Shown piece after piece: positions 46,981 through 59,059 of a stretch of DNA of 64,000 nt. The position numbers and the translations under genes were made by a program. Source of the DNA: Trema orientale (lineage: Eukaryota; Streptophyta; Magnoliopsida; Rosales; Cannabaceae); NCBI GenBank assembly GCA_002914845.1, contig JXTC01000085.1, forward strand, positions 536,752 through 600,751, written 5' to 3'. The notes beneath the pieces are model-generated. The model was not told where the DNA came from and made no database searches. It was given only the letters and a program-made list of their open reading frames with translations. Position 1 is the stretch's first letter. The number at the start of each line of letters is the position of its first letter.

Positions 46981-48295
46981 TTACATAATCGAGCATGCTC
47001 CGGAGTTTTCTTCAGAGAAGTAATCACAGCGGTTCACGTAGTAAGCCCTTCCTCCACCGTAACTGTCATAGACAGGCCTTCCATAATAACCATCGTACTG
47101 ATAACATGGGGGTGGGCCAGTTGGGCCACCATGACCAGAATAGCATGGCCCACCACCATGGCCTCCGTAGCATTCCAAACAACACGTGCCAAAGGGCGGG
47201 TAAGCCAAAGGTGGGTACCCGGCCACACAAGGAGCCGGAGCCGGATCTTTTGGCGGAGCAGGAGGGGCTGGTTTTGGCTTCTCTGGCTCTTTGGGCTTCT
47301 CTGGCTCTTTAGGCTTTTCCTTAGGTTTTTCTGGCTCTTTAGGCTTTTCTTTAGGTTTCTCCGGCTCTTTAGGCTTTTCTTTAGGTTTCTCCGGCTCTTT
47401 AGGCTTCTCAGGCTCCTTGGGTTTTTCTTTAGGCTTTTCTGGCTCTTTGGGCTTTTCTTTAGGCTTTTCAGGCTCTTTGGGTTTTTCCTTAGGCTTCTCT
47501 GGTTCTTTGGGTTTCTCCTTAGGCTTCTCTGGCTCTTTGGGTTTTGCTGGGACCTTGATCTCAATGCTTTTAATGGAATCTCCCCCTTTGCATATAATCT
47601 TTTCCTTAATCTTCTCAGGAGAACAGCAAACCACTTTGATTGTCACTGTGTTTTGCTTCTCATCGTATACCTGGTCTTGTATCTCTATTGTTCACAAAAC
47701 CAAGATCCAATACACACCACACCTAATAACTCAGTTTAATTCATCATATAAAAATTCACTTTATACATGCATGTAATCTTTAATCATTTCTAAAATGTGC
47801 AATGATAATTTAAAAAATGTAATTAAACTCAAATTGAAGTAATAATATTATGAGATAGAGAGAGAGAGACTCACGAGGAAATTTACAAAGAACTTTTTTG
47901 ACCTTCTTGTAGCATCGATGGCATTGAAGGTCCACCTTCAGCACCATTATGACGACTTGCTGTAGTAACGGTTCAAAAAATTCATAACATAAAAGTTAAA
48001 ACTAAAGACAAAGTTCACTTACAACTATATATTATATATACAGAAAAATAAAACAAACAATCAAGTGATTATGCAGACAAGAGGAGCCAGAAGAACAGAA
48101 TCAGGTTCTGACAGAATAAGGTTATAGTACTACTGGGTGTTCAAGGGAGATAAAGGAAAAAAAAAAATAAAAGTCCATACTTTATAATATAAGAAAATTA
48201 TGAACCACAAAAAGTGTGTAGCACTAAAGAGAACTTATCAGATGGGTTTATCTAGATACTGAGAAAACACCAAAAGAAAGTACCTTTTCCCCCAT
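46981..48295 (-). CDS. HMA-domain isoprenylated protein (HIPP), Pi21-like, KP-rich copy 3
   Basis: Exons 48284-48295 (ATG GGG GAA AAG), 47875-47959 and 46981-47684, GT-AG introns, 266 aa. HMA domain at about residues 8-73: MVLKVDLQCHRCYKKVKKVL (C17/C20) and QDQVYDEKQNTVTIKVVCCS. The linker (about 79-180) is a Lys/Pro/Glu tandem repeat with eight copies of PKEPEKPKE, then Pro/Ala-rich PAPPAPPKDPAPAP. A Gly/Tyr/Cys tail ends CSIM, a CaaX box. Exon layout and the Pro-rich/Cys-rich order match genes 1 and 2, but introns have diverged and intron 2 is short (190 bp) with a GA run beside the donor. The MGEK start is the usual one for Pi21-type plant HIPPs and supports MVDK in the other copies. A TTAATATAGC lies near 48387-48396 upstream. 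Role inferred from family only. Confidence 0.92.
47265..47550. repeat. in-frame ~30-bp coding minisatellite in HIPP gene 3
   Basis: Repeats of about 30 bp built from GGCTCTTTAGGCTTTTC and TTAGGTTTCTCC words (plus strand) encode the PKEPEKPKEK decapeptide. Two units are shorter by three residues. Third-position differences separate units, so expansion is not all recent. Confidence 0.85.
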
Positions 48296-51200
48296 AGCTA
48301 GCCTTAATTGAGGTCTCAGATCTGAACCTCAGCCAAAATGGTTATGTGATTGATATCGAGAGTAGTGGGAGAGTAGTGCTACACTGCTATATTAAGGGAT
48401 TTAAAGGTGTAAAACAGAGAAAAGAAGCCGGCAGATCCATCAAAAAGGAGATAAACTATACCAAATTGGTCTTTAAGAAGACGTAAGCATTATATTTCGT
48501 ACAATAGAAGAACCAATTGGAAGTGAACACGTTATGTTTGGTGCTGAAATTCATGCTATCATTAACATTGTCGTGACATTAAGAGGAGGATGCTAAGCTT
48601 TTTGGTTGCTGATTCTCTAATCTTTGCATTTGCATGTGCTGTGCCCTGATTGACCCACCTCACCTTCCGATTAATAATTATGATATTATTAATTGTTAAT
48701 AATCTTGAAACCCAAAAATTATATCCTAAGGTATTTAAGTTTGGTCAATTGCAATTATGGGCCATGCACCCCAACATGACAACCTTTCCACGTGTCCTCC
48801 CCCATCTATCGCCACCCAACTCGGAAATTTGCTCTCTATGCTATATTTGGCTCTCTTTCAACGAGCTTAGCTGTGAAACTTTGATTTATTGCCCTTGTTA
48901 TGGTGTCCGTGATGTGGATGCAAAAGTAAGAAAAATTGTCTCTTGTGTTCCGCAAAGTGTCGGCTGAAGAAGTAAATTGTTGAAACATAAGAATGTGATT
49001 AGCTTCAACCCAGTAAGTCTAATTAAGTGATGCAAATATTAAGGCCTCATCGGTGATTACAAGACTACGTAAGTAAATAATTACTGTACAAGCAATAATA
49101 AAAGACACACGTCATATTTAGTAGCATAAATTATAAGATCATCTCTACACTTTGTTATGTGATATTAGAAAAAAGTAATATCGAATAGATTTCACATACC
49201 AATCATTTTTACACACTTTGGTTATAACTGATCATAGGAGTTGGTCCCAGTTTAAAACTTTTCTCCTAGAAAATGTTCAGCCGCCTTAATCAATGGCTGA
49301 TACCTAACCCTAGGCTATTGATCGTTTTAGACTTCCTACTCTATAATTATGGGCCGTTCATTTGTTAGCAATCCAATATTAATGGGACAAAGTGCATGGA
49401 AGTTGCACCTTCCACTTCGGTTTCAGAATTATATACAGATATAGTTTATACTATTTTTTGGTGGTTTGGGTTTTTATTTTTTATTTATTTTTGTTTGCAT
49501 TAAAGCAGATAGGAATCATGGGGCCACACACAAATTACCAATGGGTTAGTAGGTAGCTGATGGCTTTCATAGTGGCATCCTTCTATATTATGTGGTAGCT
49601 GACATGACCCAAGAGGGTGGCATACAAGGCTAACAAAATCGATAACATAACATCTATTTAGCTATGAAAAAAAAGGCTAAGGATAAAATAATAGCTAAAT
49701 TAATCACAGAAAGAAAGGAATAAAAATGACTAATTGTCAAAATGAAAGGAATAAAAATGACTAATTGTCAAAATGACTAATTGTCACGTTATGTACTGTG
49801 CAGGTTTGACAAGGGAATCAAAAATAGTTTTCTTTTAATTTTCTCTCTCTTATTCTACCTGGTTGTTTACAAGAACTCTGAATTTTTAATAGCTCATTGT
49901 TTCATGGTATAATTACAATACTCTCCCTTCAGTTTTCGCTGAAGTAGACGATATTGTACCTATGTTGTTGTAAACAAAATTAGATCACATTCTCACTTTG
50001 ATCATCAACTTATAACCAAATCCACCCATGAGTCGAAATCAAAATGTAAGTCAAGCTTGAATTAATTTAAATAAAAGTGGAATTGTATTATCATTTTTTG
50101 CCTTTTTTTTTTCATCTTTAGTGTTTTTTACAAAATATTTATAATGTAGATTGGGTTTTGAGGGTATTTTGTCCTTTTCTTCAAACAAAAAAAAAAGAAT
50201 AAATTTAGATGCAAGGATGGATTTCTTGTAAACTTGAATTTGAAGGAAGAATTTGTCAATTTCATAAATTTAAAAAATAATTTAATTTAGTCAAAACCAA
50301 GAGTAAGTTTTTATGATTGCCGCTAGTTTTATTTGTTAGTACTATGTGCATGTTGGAGAATAACGAAGGACCAAACTCCAAACGAGAAGTAGCTAAAACC
50401 ACTTGTTCTAGATCATACCTTTGCGGATCAAACTCAAAATGCCCTCCTTTTTCTATGGATATAACATCAATTATTGTAGAGTTACATATATCTATCAATC
50501 TGAAAACAGCTGAAATACGTACACTTTGATTTACAGTAAATAAATAATACTACTATGTTTGTCTCTTAGCAAGCAAAATAATAATAATAGTCATATGAAA
50601 TTCTACTTTTTTTTCCCCTTTTGCAGAAGAAAATATCTAAAAGCTTAATTTATCTCAATTATTATAGTGTTGTGTACCAATGTAAAATCAGAAAATATAG
50701 GTGTAAGAACTCTTTTTTCCTTTCAATAATAAAAATTAAAACTACATGAAAAAGGAAGTCACTATGAAATAAGACGGGAAAAAATTATTTCATGCAATAA
50801 TAATTGGTGCTTAGGGAATTTTATTGAAGTGACAATAATAATGATGGAAAAGGAAATATCATTATTTGTGAGCTGCTTATCTTCTTTTGAGGATATTCTT
50901 CCTGATTTATTTTATAGTATTTGAGGAAAAAGTTTTATTATTAACTTAAATTCACGGTTACAGGAGAAGAAATAAGCAACGGGCAGCAATCCACCAAGTC
51001 CTATCTTCTATCTTCTTTTTTTTTTTTTTTTTTTTTTTTTTTGAAAGGACCTATCTTCTATCTTCTAGTAAAAAAGAAGTAACAGAGGACGTAGCTAGTG
51101 CATGGGCAAAGCTAATTAGTAAGAACGAGGTGACTCAAGAATAAATACCACCAAAAGGAAGGAAAAAAAAAAAAAAAAAACTAGAGAAATTTAGGTGGAT

Positions 51201-54200
51201 GACCAAAATTTTAAATTTGATTAAGTAGATGTTCACTTTTAAAATTTTATAGTTAATTGTTCAGGTGTATATATTTTTACACTTGATTTATACACATATC
51301 TACTAATTTTAGTTACTGTACTAAAATATTCTGAGTATATAATTTTTTATACTTAGTATATAAAACTTTACACTTCGTATATAAATATATATACCGGACA
51401 TTTTACTATAACATTTGACAAAGGAATATTTACTGAAATTGGGTTCAAAATTTGATCATATTTCTATAAACCCCAAAAAAACTAATAAAGATAATTGAAT
51501 ATCATCAACCATTGGTGCAAATTGATATATATATTTATTTTTTTTTAGGAGATTGGAAAATTTTCTTTACCGTAAAATGAGCGAGTTTTCCACTGTTTTC
51601 TGTTTGGTTCATTTATCGTACATCTGGGAACTCAACAAGGCTAGAAATTCAACCACAGGCTGCATTAATGTATAAATCTGATGAAGTACAATCGATATGT
51701 AATGAATAAAAAACAAAATATAGAACACCAAAAAAAAAAAAAATCCCCCGGAAGCAGCCGGCTGCCGACAATTATTTGGGCTTAGCGAATTGAATCTGTG
51801 GGCTATCCTTGGGGAAATGGACGGGTGTACGATTTTCTTTTCGGTCCAAATGACTTTTTTTATGATCACTTTTTCAATAACTTTTTAGGAAGAGTTATAA
51901 AATTTTCAATATTTTGTGACATCTTATGATTGGTCACAAAAGTTACGACCAATCATAAAAAATGTTACAAAAAATCGTAACTTATATGACCAGGGACAGA
52001 GGCGTTCTTTAGCTTCTGGGGCTCAAGCCTGCTCAATTTTATATTTCCTTTAAAAAGAATAAAACTTTTATATGTATTTATAATTTTTTAGCTTAAGTTA
52101 TATGCAAAGCCCCACTAAAAAATAGAAATATTATAGAATAGCCCCCCAAAAATAGAGAAAATGTAGTTCTAAACTCACTAGACAAAATTCATGACTTCGT
52201 CCTGTATATGACTAATCCTAAAAATGTTATCTTGTAGTTGTTAAAAAGCCATTTTGACCCAAATTAATTACTCCTACTCGATATAAATCTCATGCCCTTG
52301 GTATGCCACTAGGTATACGTACCACTACTCGGTATATCTACTCGGTATATAGAAGGATGTGTGCCTAGATAACTCTTTGGGAGCTTTGCAGCCCCATGTG
52401 GTATATGAGCATCTTTCAAAATGAACTGAGCCCATGTACTATATCTGCTACTATGAAAGTGACATGGGGACCAATGGTTTTATTGTTACCCCCGACAAAT
52501 GCATGGTGTCGGTGGTTCTCAGCCAGTAATTAAACATGAAGTGCTTATATGCTAGTATGTTAATTTGACAGTTCATATTTGAAACCGAAAATATACTATT
52601 ATATATAAATATATGTCTATATAAGGGAATTAACTAGGAAAATTAGAGGGGTGTCCATTGGACACTTGATTTGAGGAAAATGTCTATTTTCTTGTTATTT
52701 TGACTTACGTCTTATTGTATCAGATGGTATGTCTCTCAGACTGATTTATGGAGTTGATATACCTAAGTATCTTTAGTAACAGACCTGGAGGTCCTGAACA
52801 TAAACTAAAATATAAAAGCACAGTTTCCTTTTTGAATGCCTTTTTGAAAAAAAAAAAAAATGTTCATTCTCCAAAAAGCCCCAATTAATAATCTTAGCTT
52901 TCTTCATCTAAGTACTTTAAAGTATCGTTATTGTGAGCTGACTAGATGAGTCTTTCAATGGGATGTGCAGCCTATTTTGGCAATAAAATGATGGGCCAAT
53001 GGCTTATTGATTCGATTGCCCATCTGTGCAAAGTGGACAAGGTATGGTGGGCTTAAGCTAATGCCCTATAAAGTTTGATTAGACAATGACCCATGTTTGT
53101 ACGAGTCCGCCCTCTTCTCGGATGGACAAGATATGTTAGTTACACTTTACCTTTTTACGTACTTTAAGCCAAGCGTAATTATCACCGTTTTCCTAAAATG
53201 AAGGAAAGGCGGAGGCCATTATGGATCATCATCGATTCATTCTATGAACGAAGCGAAAAAAATTGTCCTGAAAAAAAAGAAATATATACGAAAAAATAAA
53301 AATAAAAACAAGCCAACTAGAGGTATATTGGACAACTAGACATAGACATAGTTGTCTCTTTTCTTTTTTGGAAATTGAAATCAATGTTGGAATAGGAGAT
53401 GGCCTAACCCTTCTCACAATTGCCTCAAACATGAAGAAGACTTACTACACATCACGAATAAGAAGCAAGATTCATGTGTCCAACCAATTGTAACATGACA
53501 CATGTTTAAGAGACCACATTAGAAGACTAGCGATGAAAATTGTCATAAAGCCCCGGATTCTCCCCTTTTCATTCTATTTACTTCTTTCCCATGTTACAAC
53601 TCATTTGAAACTGAAAAATGGTGTTAGTGTACTAATATGCGTAACATGACTCGAGATCATTGAGGACTATTGAGTATTGAGTAGGACAACTTTTTGAGCC
53701 GAGCCCACCTAGCTTCCTATGAATCTTTCCTAAAACTCATTTTACTCATTGCTTGAAACTCGGGAATTTGTAATCATCTTGCCACTAGACAACCACATTC
53801 AATTTTGAAAGTACATCCCAACTAAAACCAAGAAATATACAACTATTTACCATCTCACATTAATGCCTCTATTGTAGATGAGCCGCATAGATGTGTAATT
53901 GGCAGCCCACTAGCCAGAAGATTTTAATTATATTAACATGCCAAAATAATTTCCACCAAAAACTAACACTTTGAAAAAGAAACAATACTCATAATAATAT
54001 ATGTTTACCGTCAACTTATGTTGAATGTCTTAATAGGCTATCCGAGCTATTAAAAATTTTAAGTTTGGCTCCCAAACTATTAAAATCATCATTCTATATC
54101 AGACAAAAAGTTATAAAATAACAATTGTCATAATTTCAGAATGTTTGTTGAAAATTATACAGATATTTGTGACTGAAATCAGTAAAATAGCAAGCGTCAT

Positions 54201-54259
54201 TTTTCTTTTAGTTTCTGAACAGAATCATAATTTAGCTGTAATGTGGCAAAGTTAAAACT
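48296..54259. other. intergenic between HIPP gene 3 and the MULE
   Basis: No gene supported. 49390-49435 resembles 27667-27705 (CCACTTCGGTTT), and 49781-49815 resembles the flank segments near 28530 and 29522. A short direct repeat (GGAATAAAAATGACTAATTG) occurs twice near 49710-49770. There is a 36-T run near 51017-51052 and AT-rich stretches at 51230-51420. A minus frame at 50262-50498 reads like protein (GGHFEFDPQRYDLEQVVLA) but I do not recognise it. Confidence 0.45.
51924..51958. other. perfect 12-bp stem-loop
   Basis: TTATGATTGGTC and GACCAATCATAA pair perfectly around an 11-nt loop. It may be the centre of a decayed MITE or chance; no outer inverted ends were found. Confidence 0.4.
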
Positions 54260-54422
54260 TTTAGAGTTTGTTTGGATACACTTTTATTTTATGTTTTTTA
54301 TTTTCTTAAATAAAATAGAAAGTGAAGATCTTTTCAAGTAAATTTTTGAAAAAATCTAACAACTTTTTTCATTTTAAAAAACAAAAAATACAAAACAAAA
54401 ATGTATCTAAACAAACCCTTAA
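54260..54422. mobile_element. small MITE-like inverted repeat
   Basis: About 160 bp. The left end AGTTTGTTTGGATACACTTT and reversed right end GGTTTGTTTAGATACATTTT are imperfect inverted repeats that extend about 40 bp inward. I could not find a clear TSD, so the superfamily is open; the GGTTTGTTTGG-like start is common in hAT-type MITEs. It lies 70 bp left of the MULE. Confidence 0.55.
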
Positions 54423-54482
54423 TAATTCATACTGAGATGCTCAACATAATTTGAGAGTAAATATAAATCGAAAAAAAAAAGA

Positions 54483-54491
54483 TAGAGAGTG
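54483..54491. repeat. 9-bp target-site duplication TAGAGAGTG (left)
   Basis: Exact copy of 59150-59158. Nine bases is the standard Mutator-superfamily TSD. Confidence 0.88.
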
Positions 54492-54580
54492 GAGAAAGGA
54501 CATGGATACTACTGTTTGAGGTCATTTTTTCTTTTTTAGAACTATGTTCATTTACTGACTTTTTTGGGACCAAAACCTAC
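54492..54580 (+). repeat. MULE left terminal inverted repeat
   Basis: Pairs with 59060-59149 reversed. The first 18 bases match with one length difference in an A run; similarity then falls to roughly 60-70% by eye, with small indels. Confidence 0.75.
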
Positions 54581-54860
54581 GACTAGGTAGAGAAAGAAAA
54601 AAAAAAAAGTTTCCTAATCTGCCCTTAGCCAAAAGTGAGGACTTGGTAGGTGGGAGCATTGAATTGATACTATTTCATTTCGCTACAATTTTCGCTTTTT
54701 TTTCTTCTATTTTTGTTTTCTCTCTCTTTCTCTCACTTCATCTTCTCGGTTCTCTCTCTAAAATCAAAGCTTGGTTTCCATCTCATGAAGAATATGAAAC
54801 CATTTTTTCCTTTCTTATTTGATTAGTCTTTCCATCTCATGAGAAATATGAAAGCTTGAG

Positions 54861-54869
<9 letters not shown>

Positions 54870-54901
<32 letters not shown>

Positions 54902-54925
54902 TCTTCTTCTTCTTCTTCTTCTTCT
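54870..54925. repeat. (CT)n then (TTC)n simple repeats
   Basis: A run of CT dinucleotides passes directly into TTC trinucleotides. A reverse-complement counterpart, (GA)n, lies near the other MULE end at 58885-58925, within the weaker inner part of the inverted repeat. Confidence 0.85.
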
Positions 54926-55229
54926 TTTTCATCTTCTTTATGGCTTTTCCCCCTCTCCCTCTCCCTCTCTCTCTTTGCCTCTCTCTTTCTTAACAACCCT
55001 TATACTGTTTATTAAAAACCTCAGCTGGAAAGAAGTTTGGCAGTGATAGGTGGGGAGTTTTTAGGATTTGAAAAGTAAATAAATAAGTTTTTTTTCAAGA
55101 ATAGTTTTTTATAGTTGATAATGAGTAAGTGATATTTAAAAAGGGACCATAATACTGATTTGGGCAATAATGAGCTAAAAATTCCATATTTTGGTGTATT
55201 CATCTTCTTTTTAATATTTTATAAATCTT

Positions 55230-56230
55230 GTTGTCACGTCGTAGATCAAACTGATTTTGACATATGGTCAAGACTAACTTGACCTTAGGTCAAAATCATC
55301 CTGACTTTTGGTCAATATGATACTGACCTTTGAGTTCAATTTAATCTTGACCTATATTCAAAATATTTTGACCAGTACCTCATTATTTTAGAGTCATTTC
55401 TCCTTCTTGTATTAAATATGTCAATTTATGTATCATAAAAGACATTATTTTGAGGATATAGTTTTTGAGTTATTTTATGAACATGAAAAATGCTCTTCTC
55501 ACTAATAAGACCTCTTGTGCGAAGTTCATTTAATTTAGACTCAATTAGGATAAATTCTGAAATTACAGTCTGAAGGAAATCCCAACAACCAGATCAGTAC
55601 TAAATACTAAATTTTAGTTGGTTTTCATCTGTGGTCAGGATATTCTTGACTTTGAGTTAGGAAGTTCTTGACTTAGGGTCAAGAAGTTCCTGATATAGTG
55701 TCAAGAAATTATTGATATGGGGTCAAGAACTTCTTGACCACACGTGATGAATTTTTTTAACTTAGTTCTTGATTTAGGATCAAGAAGTTATTAGCTTGAA
55801 GTCAAGTTTTTCTTGACTTTAGGTTAAGAAGTGATTAACTTAGGGTTAAGACGTTCTTGACCTGAGGTTAAAAAGTAATTGACTTAAGGTAAACAAGTGA
55901 TTGATTTGGAGTCAGCAACATTTTTCGTAAGGGTCATGATGTTACTATTTAAATGTAGTTTAATATGAAACTTGATCACAATATTATATATAATGTGTTC
56001 TTAAATTTATATATTTTCTCAAAAACAATTTGGCATGAAGTTAAGAATAACTTGAGGAAAAGTACAAAACAATTTGACCTATAGTAAAAAATAATCTGAC
56101 ATAAGGTAATTCTAACAGACTATTACTTCAAAGCCCATAAAATTATTCTTGACCCTGGGTCAAGTTTTACTTGTCAACTTGACCTAGGGTCAAGTAATAA
56201 TTGACCTGGGGTCAAGTTGTTTTTGACCCG
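55230..56230. repeat. dispersed TTGACC/GGTCAA repeat field
   Basis: About twenty copies of a degenerate palindromic word, such as CTTGACCTAGGGTCAAG, GTTCTTGACTTAGGGTCAAG parts and GGGTCAAGAAC, spaced tens of bases apart. A few more occur at 58310-58370. TTGAC(C/T) is also the WRKY W-box core. No frame is open across it. Confidence 0.65.
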
Positions 56231-56304
56231 AGATAGTTAACAAAATATTTATTAAATGAATTGAACTTCATTGAAAGTTATGCTAAATAGATAATTATAG
56301 ACAA

Positions 56305-56309
56305 GATGA
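56305..56309. repeat. 5-bp target-site duplication GATGA
   Basis: Repeated at 57987-57991 on the other side of the solo LTR. Confidence 0.88.
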
Positions 56310-57986
56310 TGCTAGAAATTCTGAAAAATAATTTCAAAAAAATGATTTTACCGAAAACGATTTCCGCAGTTTTGCAAACAAATCAAGAACACAGCGGAAT
56401 TAGTATTTTAAAATTTTTCTTAAAACTTTACAAAACAATATATAGGATCATTGATCTAACATAAATCAATTCATGAATCATGGTTTAGATTAAACCTGGA
56501 AGCGCTTCACAACTATTGAGCCTTTCTGTCTATTCTCTAGAGCCCATTGAATGATCCGATGTGTGGACACCTTCTTGATTCCCAACAAAAGATGAACAGA
56601 TAATTCAGAAAATGCTCTTCATTCTCCTTGATTGCACATTTATGGCCATGGGTATCTCTCCCTCGGGGAGCCATAAACGAGCTCGGGATTGCTCCTACAG
56701 TAGTTCAGCTCTCTCACTCTCTCTTTTTCTCTCTGTATCACATTGTATCACATTAAGTACAGTTACTGTACATGTAGTAGGCGTGTGGCTACTCTACAGA
56801 GGCTTAGGAGAACTTTTCTCTTAAGTATTAGAGAGATGTAAACCCTAATGGACTTATTGGGCTCAACTAACCAGTCAATTAGTTATTGGGCTATGTGTGA
56901 GCTAGACAGGAGACTTTATGGATCTAAATAGTCTAAACTCTAATGGGCCAACTATCCATAATCATAATTAACTCTTAATTATGATTTGGCCTTGTCCATT
57001 AATATTGGGGCACTTCACTATAGGCCCAATATTGCACTCTTAGATTAAATGTCATATATTTTCTATGAAGTTAATTAACACTCTAATTAACGTGATTCAT
57101 TTAGCATATACTATACTTGTAGATATACCTCAATGCAATACCGTACTAGTGAGGTGAAATTACTTTATTACCCCTCTAGTACATATTTACCTTTGAGTTG
57201 CCATTTTTTATTTAATGGATAATAATTGACTATGGTGTTTGTAACTGTCCATACAAACATAGTCAAATTTACAAAGTGAATACCTGACGCCTGGTTTTTT
57301 ATTACCTAAGTCCTTGAAAAAACTCAAAGTGATATTATATGCATGGTGTCCAAATCATGAAGAGCGTTATCGTCAATTTACAAATCTCATCTTCCGAGAT
57401 ACCGGAGTTCGAACTATATAATCAGAACTAGTCCTTTAGTAAGTCAAAAAGATAGAACTCATGAAAGCAAGTCTGACAATCACTAAGATTAAGGTAATAT
57501 TACAATAGTGCTAGATCAGTGAAAGATAGAATATTGAGTTACGGTACTTAACCTCAAATTCTATTTTTTATTTGGTCCAGTTCATTGTATTTATAACTTT
57601 CTTATAATGCACTAGTGTTTCTATCCGAAGTCAAACACTTCGATGATTGGAGACTTTATCAATCCCGTTGAAATAGACAACACTACATTCTATGGCAAAA
57701 TAAAGTATTACATCTTTATTTGTAGAATGTGACCTTTTAATTTAGACATAATAAAATAAAGAATTTAGTCTCCCACATGTGAACACTTCATATGAACAAT
57801 TATTTATTACTCACAATTAGTCATGGAAACTTTTAGATGTTTGTATCATAGAAAACATAAACATCACATGTATATGATTGGGACATAATATGGAATTCAT
57901 TGACAGCAAATAGATAACACTTAAATCCAATAAACATTGTTTAAATGCTAAACAAAGAAACTGCTTTCTAGGGCATATTTCCAACA
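56310..57986 (-). mobile_element. solo LTR of copia family A inside the MULE
   Basis: 1677 bp in minus orientation: plus-strand start TGCTAGAAATTCTG and end GGCATATTTCCAACA. On the minus strand it is collinear with 19169-20837, with matching landmarks such as GGAAGCGCTTCACAA (reverse) and CACTAGTGTTTCTATC. TSD GATGA on both sides. It lacks any internal domain. Confidence 0.92.
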
Positions 57987-58053
57987 GATGATAGTTATGT
58001 CAATACAACAAAACAAAAGTAAAAACTTGATATGAATAATAAAAAAAAATTGT

Positions 58054-58270
58054 TTAAAACATATCCATTAAATAAATCATTGTCTTTCTCCCAAAAATTG
58101 GGTCATACCTCTTGGCCAGTTTCGGCTCCTCTTTCTGCAATATATGATAATATAACTCGCATGAAAGCTTATGATAAAAATATTCTATCTTTTCTGCAGT
58201 GACCTTAGTAATAAGCTTGTCGGACATTAGGAACTCGGCGTATTTTATCACAAGTATCCTACAATCTCCG
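58054..58270 (-). pseudogene. Ulp1-type peptidase C-terminal exon carried by the MULE
   Basis: Minus-strand exon after acceptor TTTTCCAG. It reads GDCRILVIKYAEFLMSDKLI and continues ELYYHILQKEEPKLAKRYD to a stop at 58054. The GDC-x-I-x-V-x-KYAE-x-L pattern is the catalytic-Cys box of plant Ulp1-like peptidases; the Cys codon is 58261-58263. The usual Gly after Cys is Arg, which would disturb the active site. No His/Asp exon is recognised upstream. A frame at 58620-58811 (minus, MELKNGSLKLVFKIFHILFS with an acidic tail) may be an older upstream exon, but it is not recognisable. Probably a remnant of a captured or element-encoded peptidase. Confidence 0.62.
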
Positions 58271-58879
58271 CTGGAAAATAGTAAAACATTAAATTAAATC
58301 AAACAAGTGAGGGTCAAGTGAGATCTGATCCATAGTCAAGTGAGACTTGACCGACTTGACCTAAGGAAGATCAAGAAAAAATTGAACTGGAATCTCACGT
58401 CAATAAATCTTATAAAGGGTTTTACTCAAAATTGTTTCTACAACAAATGAGAAAATAACACGGACATAGACAAACTAGCCAAAATTTTTACCGAAAAATA
58501 CCATTCCATGACACAAAGAGAAATAGACATAGACAAACTGAAAAAAAAAATAAAGATCTTTGTATAAACACTAAAAAAAATTGAACCTTTCTATTATGTT
58601 CTATCGGCCTCTTTTCTTTCTAATCAACTGATTCACTGTGATCTTCTTCCCTTCTACTGCCTTCTTCTTCTTTGCTAGAGTTCTCGATCTCGATGCAAAG
58701 TTTCGGCATAACAGGTTTTGGCCATTTGCAGACTTTTTTGGCTCGTTGAGATGAAAACAATATGTGGAAGATCTTAAAAACTAACTTTAGTGAACCGTTT
58801 TTGAGTTCCACGACGATTTTTTATGATTTTTAGTTTCTTTTTTGTATGTTTTTTGTTTCAGTTTTGAGAGAAAATAGAG

Positions 58880-58884
<5 letters not shown>

Positions 58885-58916
<32 letters not shown>

Positions 58917-58925
58917 AGAGAGAGA
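58885..58925. repeat. (GA)n simple repeat
   Basis: Run of GA dinucleotides in the inner right arm of the MULE, mirrored by (CT)n near 54870. Confidence 0.85.
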
Positions 58926-59059
58926 AAGAGAGAAGAGGAGGAAGAAATATGGTTTTATGGAGAATTGTGAGGTCATGTCAATCAATGATGGGTGAAGTCA
59001 TGTAACTGAGTTGGTTGAGAGTTTTGAGAGGGTATTTAGTCATTTACTTTGTGTGGGCC

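Noticed and set aside
46995-47776. Frames of up to 202 codons opposite or shifted from HIPP gene 3
   Set aside because: They arise from the coding minisatellite read in other frames (GFSLGFSGSL-type repeats) and have no independent support.
54860-58925. The (CT)n and (GA)n runs as MULE termini by themselves
   Set aside because: Simple repeats alone are not evidence. The termini rest on the GAGAAAGGACATGGAT ends and the 9-bp TSD; the runs lie further inside.
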